From Streptomyces sp. CB00455 (GTDB taxonomy: Bacteria; Actinomycetota; Actinomycetes; Streptomycetales; Streptomycetaceae): a stretch of DNA of 64,000 nucleotides. Below the pieces are notes generated by a model. That model had not been told where the DNA came from. It worked only from the letters and a program-made list of their open reading frames with translations, and did no database searches. The stretch covers positions 434,001 through 498,000 of the forward strand of contig NZ_LIVQ01000002.1 in NCBI RefSeq assembly GCF_001905445.1, written 5' to 3'. Positions 1-7,533 of the stretch are shown here, piece by piece. The position numbers were made by a program, and so were the translations under genes. Each line of letters opens with the position of its first letter. Position 1 is the stretch's first letter.

Positions 1-106
1 ACACGGCCCAGGGGCGGTTGAATCCCGCGAAGCTGATGACGAAGCGCTGCGGCTGGTGCGGCGGCTGGGCCGCACCGCTGGAGTCCTGCCGGCTAACGGT
101 GGTCAT
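1..106 (-). CDS. TIR-domain protein of the Fxs system, N-terminal fragment
   Basis: Only the first 35 codons are inside the window; the gene runs off the left edge on the minus strand. After a polar Gln/Pro-rich leader the peptide reads RFVISFAGFNRPWAV, which resembles the first beta strand and following loop of TIR domains, especially those that open the TIR/NB-ARC/TPR proteins found beside FxsA/FxsB (FxsT-type) or the TIR-like FxsC proteins. The start codon is an ATG at 104-106, 64 nt downstream of the HEXXH gene stop, so it is probably the last visible member of the same operon. If right, it would be the NAD-consuming or signalling effector. Which of the two Fxs TIR families it belongs to cannot be decided from 35 residues. 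Confidence 0.55.
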   Translation of the reverse strand, partial: MTTVSRQDSSGAAQPPHQPQRFVISFAGFNRPWAV

Positions 107-170
107 GCGGCCGTCTCCCTGGAATCCGGGCGGTGGACGGGGTTGAAAAGGTACCGCAGCGAACGCCCCG

Positions 171-1427
171 TCAGCCGTGTGTGAACGGTGCGAGTTCGGG
201 GTGTGCCTCGCACCAGGCGCGGCGTTCGCGGTCGACGGCCCGGCGGGCCGTGGCGTGCTGGTCCGCGGGGGGCGGGAGTTCGTCCATGGCGTGCTCGGCG
301 GCTCCCATCGCGTCGGTGAACTCCCTTCCCGCGGGGGTCAGTCGCTCGTGGGCGCGCAGGACCGGCAGGACGGCGGCCACCTGGGCCCGGACCCGTGCGT
401 GCTGGGCCCAGGCGCCCCGGGCCCCGTAGAGGGCGGCGCGCTGCCAGTACCCGGCGAGCGCGAGGTGGGCGTAGGCGCCGTGCAGCAGTCCCTCCAGCGG
501 GCGGGGGTCGCTGCGCCAGGGGGCCCAGTAGCGAGGGGTGCGGTCGGCGGTGTGGAGGGTCAGGACGTCGGCGAGCGCGGTCAGCTTGCCGTGCTGGACC
601 TCGTGGACGAGGGTGGCGGCCAGGGCGGGCGGGGCCTGGGCGCGGGCCAGTACGGAGCCGGCGGCCGCGGGCAGGGTGGCGCCGCTGGAGCGGGAGCCTC
701 CGGCCAGGGGTACGACGGAGCGCAGCAGTTGGACGGTCTCCCCGGCGCGGGCGGTGTCGTAGCGCTGGAGCAGGGTGAGGGCGCCGGACCACTGGGTGTC
801 CCAGCGCTTGTGTCCCTTGGGGGTGAGGCGTCGGGCGGGCCGGACGGGGGCGGGCTGGGCCGGGCCGGGGGCCCGGTAGGGGTCGAGGTCGTCGAGGGCG
901 GTGCGGCCGCCGGGCAGGGCGTGCAGGGGCAGGGCGGCCGGGTCGTCGGGGTCCCAGGAGCGTTGGGTGAGGGTGAGGGGTCCGGAGCGGTCCGGGCGCA
1001 GCAGGCCGAGGGTGGGCAGGACGAGCCGGCCGTGCTGGGGCCGCAGGATGTGGGTGAAGGCGATGCCGGCGCGCAGGGCGGCGGCGACGGCGAGGGCCCC
1101 GAGGTGTCCGAGGTCCGGCGGGGGTCCGTACGGGGCGTGCAGGCGGCGCAGGGTCTCCTCGGCCCAGACGCCGGTGGCGGGATAGTGCAGGACGTCGCGG
1201 ACGGCCGCCGGGTCGTGCCGTTCGGCTGCCTCCAGCAGGGCCCAGTGTTCGGCGGCCTCCGCGGCCCGGGTGGCGGGGGCGGCGTCGAGGACTGCGCGGA
1301 GCAGGACCAGCCGTTTGGAGCGGCGTACGTCGCGCACCAGGCGGGTGCCTTCGGTGGAGGGCTCGGTGGAGGCGAGGGCGCGCAGGGTGCGGGAGGAGAC
1401 GCTGAAGGCGGCGAGGGTGACGGTCAT
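171..1427 (-). CDS. HEXXH-motif protein of the FxsA/FxsB RiPP locus
   Basis: 418 residues. Near residue 270 it carries TLVHEVQHGKL, a canonical HEXXH zinc-peptidase core in an otherwise Ala/Leu-rich helical protein with no signal peptide. HEXXH proteins of this type accompany FxsB maturases; in many FxsB proteins a related metallohydrolase-like extension is fused to the radical SAM part and has lost its active site. Here it is a separate gene with an intact motif, and its ATG overlaps the fxsB stop by 4 nt (ATGA), so the two are translationally coupled. A role as precursor-processing protease or as a structural partner of the maturase is inference; the real substrate is unknown. Confidence 0.75.
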   Translation of the reverse strand: MTVTLAAFSVSSRTLRALASTEPSTEGTRLVRDVRRSKRLVLLRAVLDAAPATRAAEAAEHWALLEAAERHDPAAVRDVLHYPATGVWAEETLRRLHAPYGPPPDLGHLGALAVAAALRAGIAFTHILRPQHGRLVLPTLGLLRPDRSGPLTLTQRSWDPDDPAALPLHALPGGRTALDDLDPYRAPGPAQPAPVRPARRLTPKGHKRWDTQWSGALTLLQRYDTARAGETVQLLRSVVPLAGGSRSSGATLPAAAGSVLARAQAPPALAATLVHEVQHGKLTALADVLTLHTADRTPRYWAPWRSDPRPLEGLLHGAYAHLALAGYWQRAALYGARGAWAQHARVRAQVAAVLPVLRAHERLTPAGREFTDAMGAAEHAMDELPPPADQHATARRAVDRERRAWCEAHPELAPFTHG

Positions 1428-2746
1428 GAGGCGACCGCCGGGCGGTGCGCTGCGTCGGCGGGGGCGGCCCGGGCCGGGGCCGGCGGGCCGGTGGCGGCCG
1501 CCCGCTGGAGGGCGGCGGCGATGTGGCGGATCAGGACCTGGATGTCCGCGCAGTACACGGACGGGTGCCGGAAGCCGGCGCCGTCACGGTAGCGGTGCGG
1601 GTAGTGCCCGCCGCCGCACACCTCCACCAGCTCGCAGGTGCGGCAGCCGGCGGCGAGCGCGTCCCGCCCGAGCTGGCGGGCGGCGAGACCGGGGTGGTCG
1701 AGGAGCTCGTCGAAGCTGTGGGTGGCGAGGGCCATCCCGGTGGCGGCGGCGCCCTCGTAGGCGGACTTGAGCGAGTCGGCCTGTTCGATGGTGCCGTCCG
1801 TCTCGATGACGGCGGTGGCGGCGGGCGCCAGCCCGAGGGTCTCGGTGGCGGCGGGCAGGCCGAGCAGGAGGGCGATGACCTCTTCGAAGGTCCGGATCCT
1901 GGTGCGCCGCTCCCCCGCGTGCCACCAGCGGTCGAAGACGGCCAGGAGCCAGTCGGCGTACGGGGTCCGGCCGGGGTGGTGGCCGGGCGGCGGGGAACTC
2001 CAGTTGGCGAGCGGCAGCAGCAGTGCGACGCTGGGCGGCCCGAAGGCCAGCAGCGACTCGTAGGTCTCCACCGGGTCCTGGGCGAGGTCGACGACGCAGA
2101 GCACCCCGGCGTAGCTGTCCGGATGGCGTGCCAGGAGCCGCAGCCCCCGGGTGGCGGCGCCGAAGCCGGGCCGCCCGGCGTGGTCCACGCGCCGGGCGTT
2201 GTGCGCGGGCAGCCCGCCGTCGAGGCTGACGCCGACGCGGATCTGGGCGGCGGCCAGCGCGGCGAGCCGGCCGCGGGTGAGGAGGGTGCCGTTGGTCTGG
2301 ACGGTGGCGGTCACCCGGGTACGGGGCGCGGTGCGCGCCAGTGCGGCCCGGACGGCGTCGACGGGCGCGGCGAGGCGGGCGGGCGCGGTGAGCAGCGGTT
2401 CGCCGCCGTGCAGCACGAGGTCCACGCGGGACAGGCCGTGGGCGGCGGCGTGCTCGGCGATCCGCTCGGCGGCGAGGGCGGCGGTGGCCGCGGTCATGGC
2501 GGCGGGCTGGCCGCGCCAGCCCTGGTCGGCCATCTCGTAGACGTAGCAGTAGGTGCAGGCGAGGTTGCAGCGGCTGCGCGTCTTGAGGACGAACTGCCGT
2601 ATGGGGTGCGGCCGGTGTCCGGCGGCGCGCAGTGCGGGCACGTCGAGGCGGGTGTGGGGCCAGGGCGCGTGGCGGGCGTGCGCCGCGTGGACGGACTGCT
2701 CGGGGTGCGCGGGCAGCACGGGGTCGCTCGTGTGCGTGTGCCTCAT
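1424..2746 (-). CDS. fxsB: Radical SAM/SPASM peptide maturase, FxsB type
   Basis: 440 residues. The radical SAM cluster motif CNLACTYC lies near residue 60, followed by LVLHGGEPLL, the GGEP motif that binds the SAM amino group. The C-terminal third has SPASM-like cysteines (GCRTCELVEVCGGGHYPHRY, and a later Cys in SVYCADI) for auxiliary Fe-S clusters. Family members install three-residue cyclophanes by joining an aromatic side chain to the beta carbon of the residue two positions on. The substrate should be the peptide encoded just upstream (2832-3026), which ends in Phe-Asp-Ser. Start ATG 2744-2746 has an excellent ribosome-binding site (GGGAGGTAAGG). The stop overlaps the start of the HEXXH gene. 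Confidence 0.87.
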   Translation of the reverse strand: MRHTHTSDPVLPAHPEQSVHAAHARHAPWPHTRLDVPALRAAGHRPHPIRQFVLKTRSRCNLACTYCYVYEMADQGWRGQPAAMTAATAALAAERIAEHAAAHGLSRVDLVLHGGEPLLTAPARLAAPVDAVRAALARTAPRTRVTATVQTNGTLLTRGRLAALAAAQIRVGVSLDGGLPAHNARRVDHAGRPGFGAATRGLRLLARHPDSYAGVLCVVDLAQDPVETYESLLAFGPPSVALLLPLANWSSPPPGHHPGRTPYADWLLAVFDRWWHAGERRTRIRTFEEVIALLLGLPAATETLGLAPAATAVIETDGTIEQADSLKSAYEGAAATGMALATHSFDELLDHPGLAARQLGRDALAAGCRTCELVEVCGGGHYPHRYRDGAGFRHPSVYCADIQVLIRHIAAALQRAAATGPPAPARAAPADAAHRPAVAS

Positions 2747-2831
2747 CGCCTTACCTCCCGCTGCGGACGGTCCATCCCTGCCCTTCGGACGGTCCCGGCT
2801 AACGGCGGAAAACGGTCAATGAGCCCGTGCC

Positions 2832-3026
2832 TCAGGTGACTCCGGAGTCGAAGGCGTTGAGGATCTCGGCCGGGTGGGTCACCCGCTCGACCATGCCCTC
2901 GATCACCTGGGCCAGTACGGGATGGTCGATCCGGCGCAGTGCCGCGAGGTCCAGGCCGGAGAGGTCCGGCAGCCGCCCCGGGCAGGCGGGGACCCTCGCC
3001 GCCGCTTCCTGATGTGTGGTCACCAT
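2832..3026 (-). CDS. fxsA: FxSxx-COOH-type RiPP precursor peptide
   Basis: 64 residues. It has an acidic/hydrophobic leader with the segment LDLAALRRIDHPVLAQVIEG typical of FxsA leaders, and a short C-terminal core NAFDSGVT. The Phe-x-Ser at the end is the cyclophane site known for FxsB substrates. The canonical family ends F-x-S-x-x; this one has one extra residue after that pattern (F-D-S-G-V-T). It sits directly upstream of fxsB (85 nt) and downstream of the vWA gene. The 90 nt before its ATG at 3024-3026 could hold its own promoter. There is no export signal, which agrees with a cytoplasmic sensor or trigger role suggested for Fxs systems, but the function is not established. Confidence 0.8.
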   Translation of the reverse strand: MVTTHQEAAARVPACPGRLPDLSGLDLAALRRIDHPVLAQVIEGMVERVTHPAEILNAFDSGVT

Positions 3027-3116
3027 GGGCTGCCTGTCCCCCTGTTGAGTCGTGTGCGGGATGGTCCACTGCCTTTTCCCCCCCGGCCGGTGCGCGGAAA
3101 CAGCCCGGTACCGGTG

Positions 3117-6100
3117 TCAGGGCCCCGGGTCCAGGGCCCGTACCCGTGCGCGTACGGCCTCCGCCCTGCCCCCGGCGTCCGGGCCGAGCCGCGTCCACAG
3201 CTCCAGTGCGGAGCGGTAGGCGTCCAGGGCGGCCCGCGGCCTGGCCAGGCGTTCCAGTACCTCGCCGCGCAGCTCCTGGAGGCGGGCGGCCAGCTGGACG
3301 GCGGTGCCGGCGGCCTCCCGCTCCTCGTGGTCGGCCTCCAGGGCGGCCCGCCAGGCCCGCCGGTAGGAGTCCGCGGCCCGGTCCAGGCGGTCGGGTGCCC
3401 GGTTGTGGCCGTGGATCTCCTGCTGGACGTCTCCGTGGTCTCGCCAGGCGCGGGCCCGCTCCAGCGGGCTGCGGCTGTGCCGGACGGCGAGTTCCAGCAG
3501 GTATTCCGCCTCCCGCAGGTCGACCGGATCGCCCTCGTAGGTGTGCCGCAGCCGCAGCCCGGTGGCGAGCCTCATCAGCCGGTGCGCCGACCCGGGGTCG
3601 GACTGCGGCACCGCCGCCCGGCTCTCGCGCAGGACGCGCACGGCCGTACCGGTGAACCGCCGCCCGTCGGCGGCCCGTGCCCGCTCCAGCAGGGCGTCGC
3701 CCCATTCGGGCAGCAGCTGGGCGTGGGCGTCCCCGTCCCGGGGGATCAGCCGGCGGGCCCGGCCGTAGGCCCCGGCGGCGTCCTCCAGGGCCACCGGGTC
3801 GCCGTCGCGGGCGTGGCGGGCCCGGTGCACCCGGCCGAGGCAGACGAGGGCGGCCACGCGCAGTTCGGGGTCCCCGTCGGAGGGGGTCAGGACCGCGTCC
3901 AGTTCCCGGGCCGCCTCCTCCAGCCGGTCCGGCAGGTACCGCAGGGCGTCGGCCAGGTCCACGCGGGCCCGCGCGCGGGCCCGGCCGGCCGCCGCCTCCG
4001 CGGCCGCCTGCGTGTCCGTGTCCGTGTCCGTGTCCGTGTCCGTGTCGGGCAGGGGGACGGGTACGGCCAGGCGGGCGGCGGCCTGTTCGGCCAGCGCCGT
4101 GCGCTCGGCCGCATCGGCCGTGTACGGCAGCAGGGCGAGCAGGACCCGCCCCAGGGCCCGCTGGAGCACGGGGTGCCCCGGCTCGGCGGCGTGGGGGCGT
4201 CCCCCGGACCCGCGGCCGGGGTCGCCGACGGGCTGCGGCCCACGGCCGGGACCACCGGCGGGCTCCGGACCACCGGCGGGCTCCGGACCACCGACGGCCT
4301 CCGGACCACGGCCGGGGCCCGCCGGGCGGCCGGGGCCGCCTGCCGGGGGCGGGCCGGTGAGGGGTTCCAGGGCCGCACGCGCTTCGCGCAGCGCGCCCGG
4401 GTCCCGGCGCAGTGCGCTCAGCCTGATCAGGGTCTCGGCCCGGCGCACCGCGCAGTCCCGCCGCAGCTCGGGGCCGGCCGCGGCGCCCGCCGCCGCGAAC
4501 TCCCGGTCCGCCGCGGCCAGCAGCTCCCCGTCGGGCTCCCCGAGGAGCGCCCGTTCGTACAGCACCCGGCCGAGGAGGGCCCGCGCCCGCGCCGTCCCCA
4601 GCCCGGTCACGGCCCGCTCCGCCTCGGCGAGGAGTTCCGGGTCCCGCTGGACGTCCCACAGCCGCAGCAGCGCCCCCGCCAGTTCGCCCTCGGCCTCCTC
4701 CGGCGGGTCGCCGGGCCCCGCCGGGGCTGCCACGGCCCGCCGCAGGACCGCCACCGCCTCGTGGAGCGCCCGCGCGTCCCCGTCGGCGAGCCGGTCCCGG
4801 GCCGCGCGCAGCGCCGCGGCCCGGGAGGGTCCCGCGGGCACGGCGGGCTCGCTCGGCGCCGGGTCCTCCTCGGGGAGCCCCGGCAGGTAGCGCCGTACGA
4901 CCTTGGCCGAGACCTGCGCGAAGGCCTGCGGGAGCCGCCCGGCGGGGGGCCGCTCGGCGTCCGGCGGCGGCCCCGGGGCGGCAGTTGCCGAGGGGGCTCC
5001 GGTCAGCTGCGAGACGGCGAGGGCGGGGAAGTTGCGCACGCCCCGGCCGAAGTGGGCCAGTACGTACTCCGAGCAGTGCTTGAGGACCAGCGCGGCCTCG
5101 TCCCGGCCGAGCGGCCCCAGCAGGACGTCCTGGACACCGGGGACGAACTCGTACCACTGCCCGGGGGCCTCGGCGCTGCGCCGCAGCAGCCCGCTGAGCA
5201 GTACCTCCGCCAGGTCGGAGGGCTCGGAGTCCGGCAGCATCGTGCGCTGCACCAGCCGCATGACGGGCAGGGTCAGCGGGGCCGCCGACAGGTAGACCGC
5301 CAGCTGGACGGCGCGGGGCGCGGCCGAGGAGCGGAAGCGCGCCACCAGGTCGCGGGGCGGCCGCACGGCACGCGGCGGCGGCAGCGGCGCGGCCGGATGG
5401 TCGGCCAGGACCCGGCCGACCTCGGCCGGAACCGGGCCGGTGCCGAGGCCGGCGACGAGCCGGGCCCACGCTCCGAGGGCGGTGGCGCTCGGCGGCAGCA
5501 CGGGCACGGTCAGCCCCCGCCGGGCGCCGGGCGGCGCCGGGCGGTCCGGCCGGAACCGCAGCCGCACCCCGCCGCCGCCGTCCTCGACGCGGCAGAGCGT
5601 GCCGCGCTCGGTCGGCAGCCAGCTGCGGCCCCACAGGCGCTGCGGCAGCGGCTGGACGACCACGCAGGGGGTGCACTCGGCCCACCGGTGCAGCAGCCGC
5701 TGGGCGGTGCCCTCGCGCCACAGGGGTCCGGCGCAGTCGGAGACCAGCATGGTCAGGGCGCGGCCGGTGGGATCGCGCAGCTGGTCCCCCGAGCGCAGGC
5801 CGGTGGAGGGCAGCGGGCCCCGCCCGAGCGCCGCCGTCCCGTCGGGGAGCCGGTGCAGGTAGTGCACCTGGACGTCCCGGAAGGCGCCGAGTCGTTCGCA
5901 GACGGAGCGCAGTTCCTCGAACATGTCCTGCCACACGGCCATCGAGGGCGAGGCGTCCATCACCAGCCGCACGGTGGCCTCGCGCCGGCTCTCGGCCCGG
6001 AGCACCGGGATGACCAGCCCGAGGGCGCGGGCGCTGGCTTCGGCGGTGGCCTCCTCGTCGAGCGCCGTCCGTACCGGCGGGGCGGGTGCGCGGTGGCGTT

Positions 6101-6485
6101 GCAGGACGCGCAGGGCCCGCTGTATGTCGAGGATGCGCGGGAGCGCCGCCGCGGCCGGCACCCGGACGGGTAGGGCCCGCTCGCCGGGTGCCTCGCCGGG
6201 TGCGTCCGTCTCCTGATCGGCCGGGCGGTGGCCTCCCGGCGGGTAGAGCCGGACCGGGTCCTCCAGGACCGCGGCCGCCCGCGCGGGCTCCACCGGCGAC
6301 CTGACCGGATCTTTGACTTCCGCTTCCGGTACGGGCGCCTGCGCGTCCGCGGCCGGCGGCCCGGGCCGGCGGATGCGCCCGGCCAGCCACAGGGCGTCGG
6401 CAAGCTCTTCGGCGGACGGGTCGAGCCCGACGCCGCGCAGCAGCGCGGCGAATTCACGGATGCCGGGCGGTCCGGCGGGCGGCAC
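3117..6485 (-). CDS. SAV_2336-type protein with a degenerate vWA domain
   Basis: 1122 residues. The N-terminal 30 residues (EFAALLRGVGLDPSAEELADALWLA) match the SAV_2336 N-terminal type. Around residue 150-300 lies a von Willebrand A-like domain: LVMDASPSMA supplies the D-x-S-x-S metal site, with MLVSDCAGPLW as a later strand. The C-terminal half is Ala/Arg/Leu-rich helical repeat, probably TPR-like. Two tandem DNA repeats fall inside the gene: a hexamer run giving Asp-Thr repeats and an 18-bp run giving Gly-Gly-Pro-Glu-Pro-Ala repeats. It starts with GTG, 6 nt after the MoxR stop, behind AGGTGA. In vWA-MoxR-VMAP ternary systems this is the vWA adaptor handled by the MoxR ATPase. Confidence 0.75.
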   Translation of the reverse strand: MPPAGPPGIREFAALLRGVGLDPSAEELADALWLAGRIRRPGPPAADAQAPVPEAEVKDPVRSPVEPARAAAVLEDPVRLYPPGGHRPADQETDAPGEAPGERALPVRVPAAAALPRILDIQRALRVLQRHRAPAPPVRTALDEEATAEASARALGLVIPVLRAESRREATVRLVMDASPSMAVWQDMFEELRSVCERLGAFRDVQVHYLHRLPDGTAALGRGPLPSTGLRSGDQLRDPTGRALTMLVSDCAGPLWREGTAQRLLHRWAECTPCVVVQPLPQRLWGRSWLPTERGTLCRVEDGGGGVRLRFRPDRPAPPGARRGLTVPVLPPSATALGAWARLVAGLGTGPVPAEVGRVLADHPAAPLPPPRAVRPPRDLVARFRSSAAPRAVQLAVYLSAAPLTLPVMRLVQRTMLPDSEPSDLAEVLLSGLLRRSAEAPGQWYEFVPGVQDVLLGPLGRDEAALVLKHCSEYVLAHFGRGVRNFPALAVSQLTGAPSATAAPGPPPDAERPPAGRLPQAFAQVSAKVVRRYLPGLPEEDPAPSEPAVPAGPSRAAALRAARDRLADGDARALHEAVAVLRRAVAAPAGPGDPPEEAEGELAGALLRLWDVQRDPELLAEAERAVTGLGTARARALLGRVLYERALLGEPDGELLAAADREFAAAGAAAGPELRRDCAVRRAETLIRLSALRRDPGALREARAALEPLTGPPPAGGPGRPAGPGRGPEAVGGPEPAGGPEPAGGPGRGPQPVGDPGRGSGGRPHAAEPGHPVLQRALGRVLLALLPYTADAAERTALAEQAAARLAVPVPLPDTDTDTDTDTDTQAAAEAAAGRARARARVDLADALRYLPDRLEEAARELDAVLTPSDGDPELRVAALVCLGRVHRARHARDGDPVALEDAAGAYGRARRLIPRDGDAHAQLLPEWGDALLERARAADGRRFTGTAVRVLRESRAAVPQSDPGSAHRLMRLATGLRLRHTYEGDPVDLREAEYLLELAVRHSRSPLERARAWRDHGDVQQEIHGHNRAPDRLDRAADSYRRAWRAALEADHEEREAAGTAVQLAARLQELRGEVLERLARPRAALDAYRSALELWTRLGPDAGGRAEAVRARVRALDPGP
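4012..4047. repeat. Hexanucleotide tandem repeat inside the vWA gene
   Basis: Six copies of GTGTCC (the last is GTGTCG) on the plus strand, read on the minus strand as alternating Asp-Thr. Length change by slippage would keep the frame and only lengthen or shorten a linker between helical segments. Confidence 0.95.
4231..4314. repeat. 18-bp minisatellite inside the vWA gene
   Basis: About four imperfect copies of GGCTCCGGACCACCGGCG. The two best are at 4261-4278 and 4279-4296, with diverged copies on either side. On the coding (minus) strand they give a Gly/Pro/Glu/Ala-rich repeat that looks like an unstructured linker. Confidence 0.9.
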
Positions 6486-6491
6486 GGCCCG

Positions 6492-7511
6492 TCACCTCGG
6501 GCGGTCGAGCCGCTGGATGAGCAGGTCCGCGAGGTCCTCCCGGGTGGGCGGGGCGGCGTAGTGGGTCAGGTAGACGGCGTTGAGCAGCTGGTCGGCCGCG
6601 ACGAGTTCCGACTGGGAGCGGCTGAGGAATTCGCGTATCAGATCGGCCCCGAGCCGGGCGGCCTCCTCGCCGAGGTGGGCCCGGACCATGGTGGCCAGCC
6701 GCTTCTCGCCGGGCTGGCCCAGCTTGAGCTGGATGCAGCGGCGCAGCAGGGCCGCGGGAAAGTCCCGCTCGCCGTTGCTGGTCAGGATGATGAAGGGGAA
6801 CTCCCGGCAGCGCACCCGGCCGCCCTGGACGCTCACCTTCGTCCCGTCGTCGGTGAGCACCTGCACCTCGGGCTCGGTGTCGGCCACCCGTTCCAGTTCC
6901 GGGAGGGCGAACTCGCCTTCCTCCAGCACGTTCAGCAGGTCGTTGGGCAGGTCGATGTCGCTCTTGTCGAGCTCGTCGATGAGCAGGACCCGGGGCCGGG
7001 CGGTCGGCAGCAGCGCGGTGCCCAGCGGTCCGAGCCGGATGTACTTGCCGATGCCGGGAGCCCCGCCCGGGGCGCCGCCGCTCGCCGCGATCTGCACGTC
7101 CTGGAGCCGGGCGAGGGCGTCGTAGCGGTAGAGCCCGTCCTGCAGGACCGTGCGCGAGACCACCGGCCAGCGCAGCACCCGGCCCAGTTTCAGCTCGTGG
7201 GCGACGGCGTGCGCGAGGGTGGACTTGCCCGTACCGGGGAAGCCGGTCACCAGCAGTGGCCGCCGCAGGTACAGGGCGGCGTTGATGGCCTCCAGCTCCT
7301 CGGGCTCGGGCCGGTGCAGCTCGGCGGCCTGCCGGTGCGCTCCGAGCCGCCGGGCGATGTTGCCGTCGGCCGCGCCCGCCGCTGCGGCCTGGCCGCCCGC
7401 CTCGCCCACGGGGCCGCCGTCGAAGTCCCGCCACGGCGGCGGGTCGGGCAGGGCGTCGATCCCGTCGTGGGGCTCCCCCACGCCGCGGTAGATGAGCCAT
7501 TCGTCGTTCAT
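6492..7511 (-). CDS. MoxR-family AAA+ ATPase
   Basis: 339 residues. Walker A GFPGTGKSTLAH near residue 93, Walker B LLIDELDKSD near residue 175, sensor-1-like ILTSNGERDFP, and a downstream arginine-rich LLRRCIQLKL segment, all typical of the MoxR branch. MoxR ATPases act as chaperones that remodel or load vWA-domain partners. The partner gene lies 6 nt downstream and a trypsin-like protease gene lies 22 nt upstream, so the three form one transcription unit. The start ATG 7509-7511 follows GGAGGG. The N-terminal 60 residues before the AAA+ core are less typical and may bind partners. Confidence 0.9.
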   Translation of the reverse strand: MNDEWLIYRGVGEPHDGIDALPDPPPWRDFDGGPVGEAGGQAAAAGAADGNIARRLGAHRQAAELHRPEPEELEAINAALYLRRPLLVTGFPGTGKSTLAHAVAHELKLGRVLRWPVVSRTVLQDGLYRYDALARLQDVQIAASGGAPGGAPGIGKYIRLGPLGTALLPTARPRVLLIDELDKSDIDLPNDLLNVLEEGEFALPELERVADTEPEVQVLTDDGTKVSVQGGRVRCREFPFIILTSNGERDFPAALLRRCIQLKLGQPGEKRLATMVRAHLGEEAARLGADLIREFLSRSQSELVAADQLLNAVYLTHYAAPPTREDLADLLIQRLDRPR

Positions 7512-7533
7512 CGGTGCTGCTCCCTCCTGCCGG

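Noticed and set aside
2743..6390. A 1215-codon open frame opposite in phase to the vWA gene
   Set aside because: It is a G+C-driven shadow of the vWA gene: Arg/Pro/Gly-rich with no domain, while the 3117-6485 frame has the vWA and SAV_2336 features and a proper start after the MoxR stop.
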